NCBI GenBank assembly: GCA_016293225.1
Contig: JAEDEQ010000096.1
Span: 1 to 5,477 of the forward strand
Length of the DNA stretch: 5,477 bases
From: Clostridiaceae bacterium
GTDB taxonomy: Bacteria > Bacillota > Clostridia > Oscillospirales > Acutalibacteraceae
Direction of reading: 5' to 3'
Of the stretch, positions 4,873 to 5,477 are shown in pieces (position 1 is the first letter of the stretch; every line of letters starts with the position of its first letter). Made by a program: the position numbers and the translations under genes. Under the pieces are notes generated by a model that did not search any database, had not been told where the DNA came from, and worked only from the letters and a program-made list of their open reading frames with translations.

Positions 4873-5205
4873 TTATTCTGCTTCCTTGAGAACAAGGGTG
4901 ATGTGCGACGTCTTCTTGTTGATTCTGTATGCACGACCCTGAGCTCTCGGTCTGATTCTTTTAAGTGTCGGACCCTGACCCACATAGCATTCTGCAACGT
5001 AGAGTCTTGAAGTGTCCATATCCTTGTTTTCCGCATTAGCCATTGCGGACTTCAAAAGCTTTGAAACAATCTCACACGCAGCCTTGGGCGTGTATTTAAG
5101 AATTGCCATTGCCTTGTCAGCAGGCTGGTTACGGATAAGGTCGAGAACAATCTTGACCTTACGCGGCGCAATACGCACAAAAGTTACTTTTGCTGTTGCT
5201 TGCAT
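4873..5205 (-). CDS. rplV: 50S ribosomal protein L22
   Basis: L22 binds 23S rRNA, contacting several of its domains, and extends a long beta-hairpin into the nascent-peptide exit tunnel, where changes are known to affect macrolide action. The protein has 110 residues, normal for the family. The N-terminal part carries RIAPRKVKIVLDLIR (11-25), and the globular part includes the helix AMANAENK (54-61). The hairpin and family signature is GPTLKRIRPRAQGRAYRINK (78-97), followed by KTSHITLVL. The hairpin has no insertion or deletion obvious by eye. The ATG is preceded by AAAGGAGTG (5213-5221) with a 9-base spacer from GGAG. The gene lies 23 bases after rpsS and 19 bases before rpsC in the S10 cluster. 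Confidence 0.98.
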   Translation of the reverse strand: MQATAKVTFVRIAPRKVKIVLDLIRNQPADKAMAILKYTPKAACEIVSKLLKSAMANAENKDMDTSRLYVAECYVGQGPTLKRIRPRAQGRAYRINKKTSHITLVLKEAE

Positions 5206-5228
5206 TGTAATACACTCCTTTCGACTGA

Positions 5229-5477
5229 TTATTTACCGTTGTTTGAGGTTTTTGAACCGGCGTGGCCTCTGAAGGTTCTTGTGGGGGCGAACTCACCGAG
5301 CTTGTGGCCAACCATATCCTCGGTAACATAAACGGGAACGTGCTTGCGTCCGTCATGAACCGCAAAGGTGTGGCCGACGAAATCGGGGAAGATTGTGGAG
5401 CTGCGGCTCCACGTTTTAAGAACGATCTTTTCGCCCTTTTCGTTCATCTTAATGACTCTTTCATACAGCTTTTCCTG
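5229..5477 (-). CDS. rpsS: 30S ribosomal protein S19, 5'-truncated by the window edge
   Basis: S19 sits in the head of the small subunit, where it binds 16S rRNA beside S13 and S14 near the A-site finger of the large subunit. The visible part is 82 codons in one open frame to a TAA stop, beginning QEKLYERVIKMNEKGEK at the window edge. The S19 hallmarks are clear: KTWSRSSTIFP, then GHTFAVHDGRKHVPVYV, then EDMVGHKLGEFAPTRTF, ending HAGSKTSNNGK. Known bacterial S19 proteins have about 92-95 residues, so roughly the first 11 (the usual SRSxKKGPxV part) should lie just beyond 5477. The in-frame ATG at 5447 is an internal methionine, not the start, because homologous sequence continues upstream of it. 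The next gene, rplV, starts 23 bases downstream. Identity is certain; only the true start cannot be seen. Confidence 0.97.
   Translation of the reverse strand, partial: QEKLYERVIKMNEKGEKIVLKTWSRSSTIFPDFVGHTFAVHDGRKHVPVYVTEDMVGHKLGEFAPTRTFRGHAGSKTSNNGK

Noticed and set aside
1..5477. A hidden novel system, such as an inserted gene, small RNA or mobile element inside the cluster.
   Set aside because: Nearly every base is accounted for by fourteen ordinary ribosomal genes in canonical order. All gaps are 29 bases or less and are mostly ribosome binding sites, with no inverted or long direct repeats noticed.

Overview
The window is a stretch of the bacterial S10-spc ribosomal-protein gene cluster. 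All fourteen genes lie on the minus strand, so transcription runs from high to low coordinates. In transcription order they are rpsS (S19, 5' end cut off by the window edge), rplV (L22), rpsC (S3), rplP (L16), rpmC (L29), rpsQ (S17), rplN (L14), rplX (L24), rplE (L5), rpsN (zinc-type S14), rpsH (S8), rplF (L6), rplR (L18) and rpsE (S5, 3' end cut off). This is the canonical order, with no gene missing or inserted.

The organism is probably a Firmicute of the class Clostridia, possibly near the Ruminococcaceae/Oscillospiraceae. This is inferred from five traits: a short four-cysteine S14, L24 with a cysteine-rich C-terminal extension, strong AGGAGG-type ribosome binding sites at nearly every gene, no gap or promoter between the S10 and spc parts, and a fairly balanced base composition (judged by eye). 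No taxonomic search was possible.

Layout: 5477-3242 is the distal S10 segment (S19, L22, S3, L16, L29, S17) and 3212-1 is the proximal spc segment (L14 to S5). Coding density is extreme. The largest intergenic gap is 29 bases (rpsQ/rplN). Two junctions overlap by one base in a TAATG arrangement, and at four junctions the TAA stop codon forms the start of the next Shine-Dalgarno sequence. All thirteen visible starts are ATG. Every visible stop is TAA except rpmC, which ends in TGA. I see no terminator, convincing promoter, RNA gene, mobile element or CRISPR array.

The products assemble into the two ribosomal subunits: S19, S3, S17, S14, S8 and S5 into the 30S, and L22, L16, L29, L14, L24, L5, L6 and L18 into the 50S. 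Clustering and coupled translation help keep them in equal amounts. I found no previously undescribed system. The points worth a second look are small: altered cysteine spacing in L24, a short tandem duplication in the S3 tail, and the stop/Shine-Dalgarno fusions.
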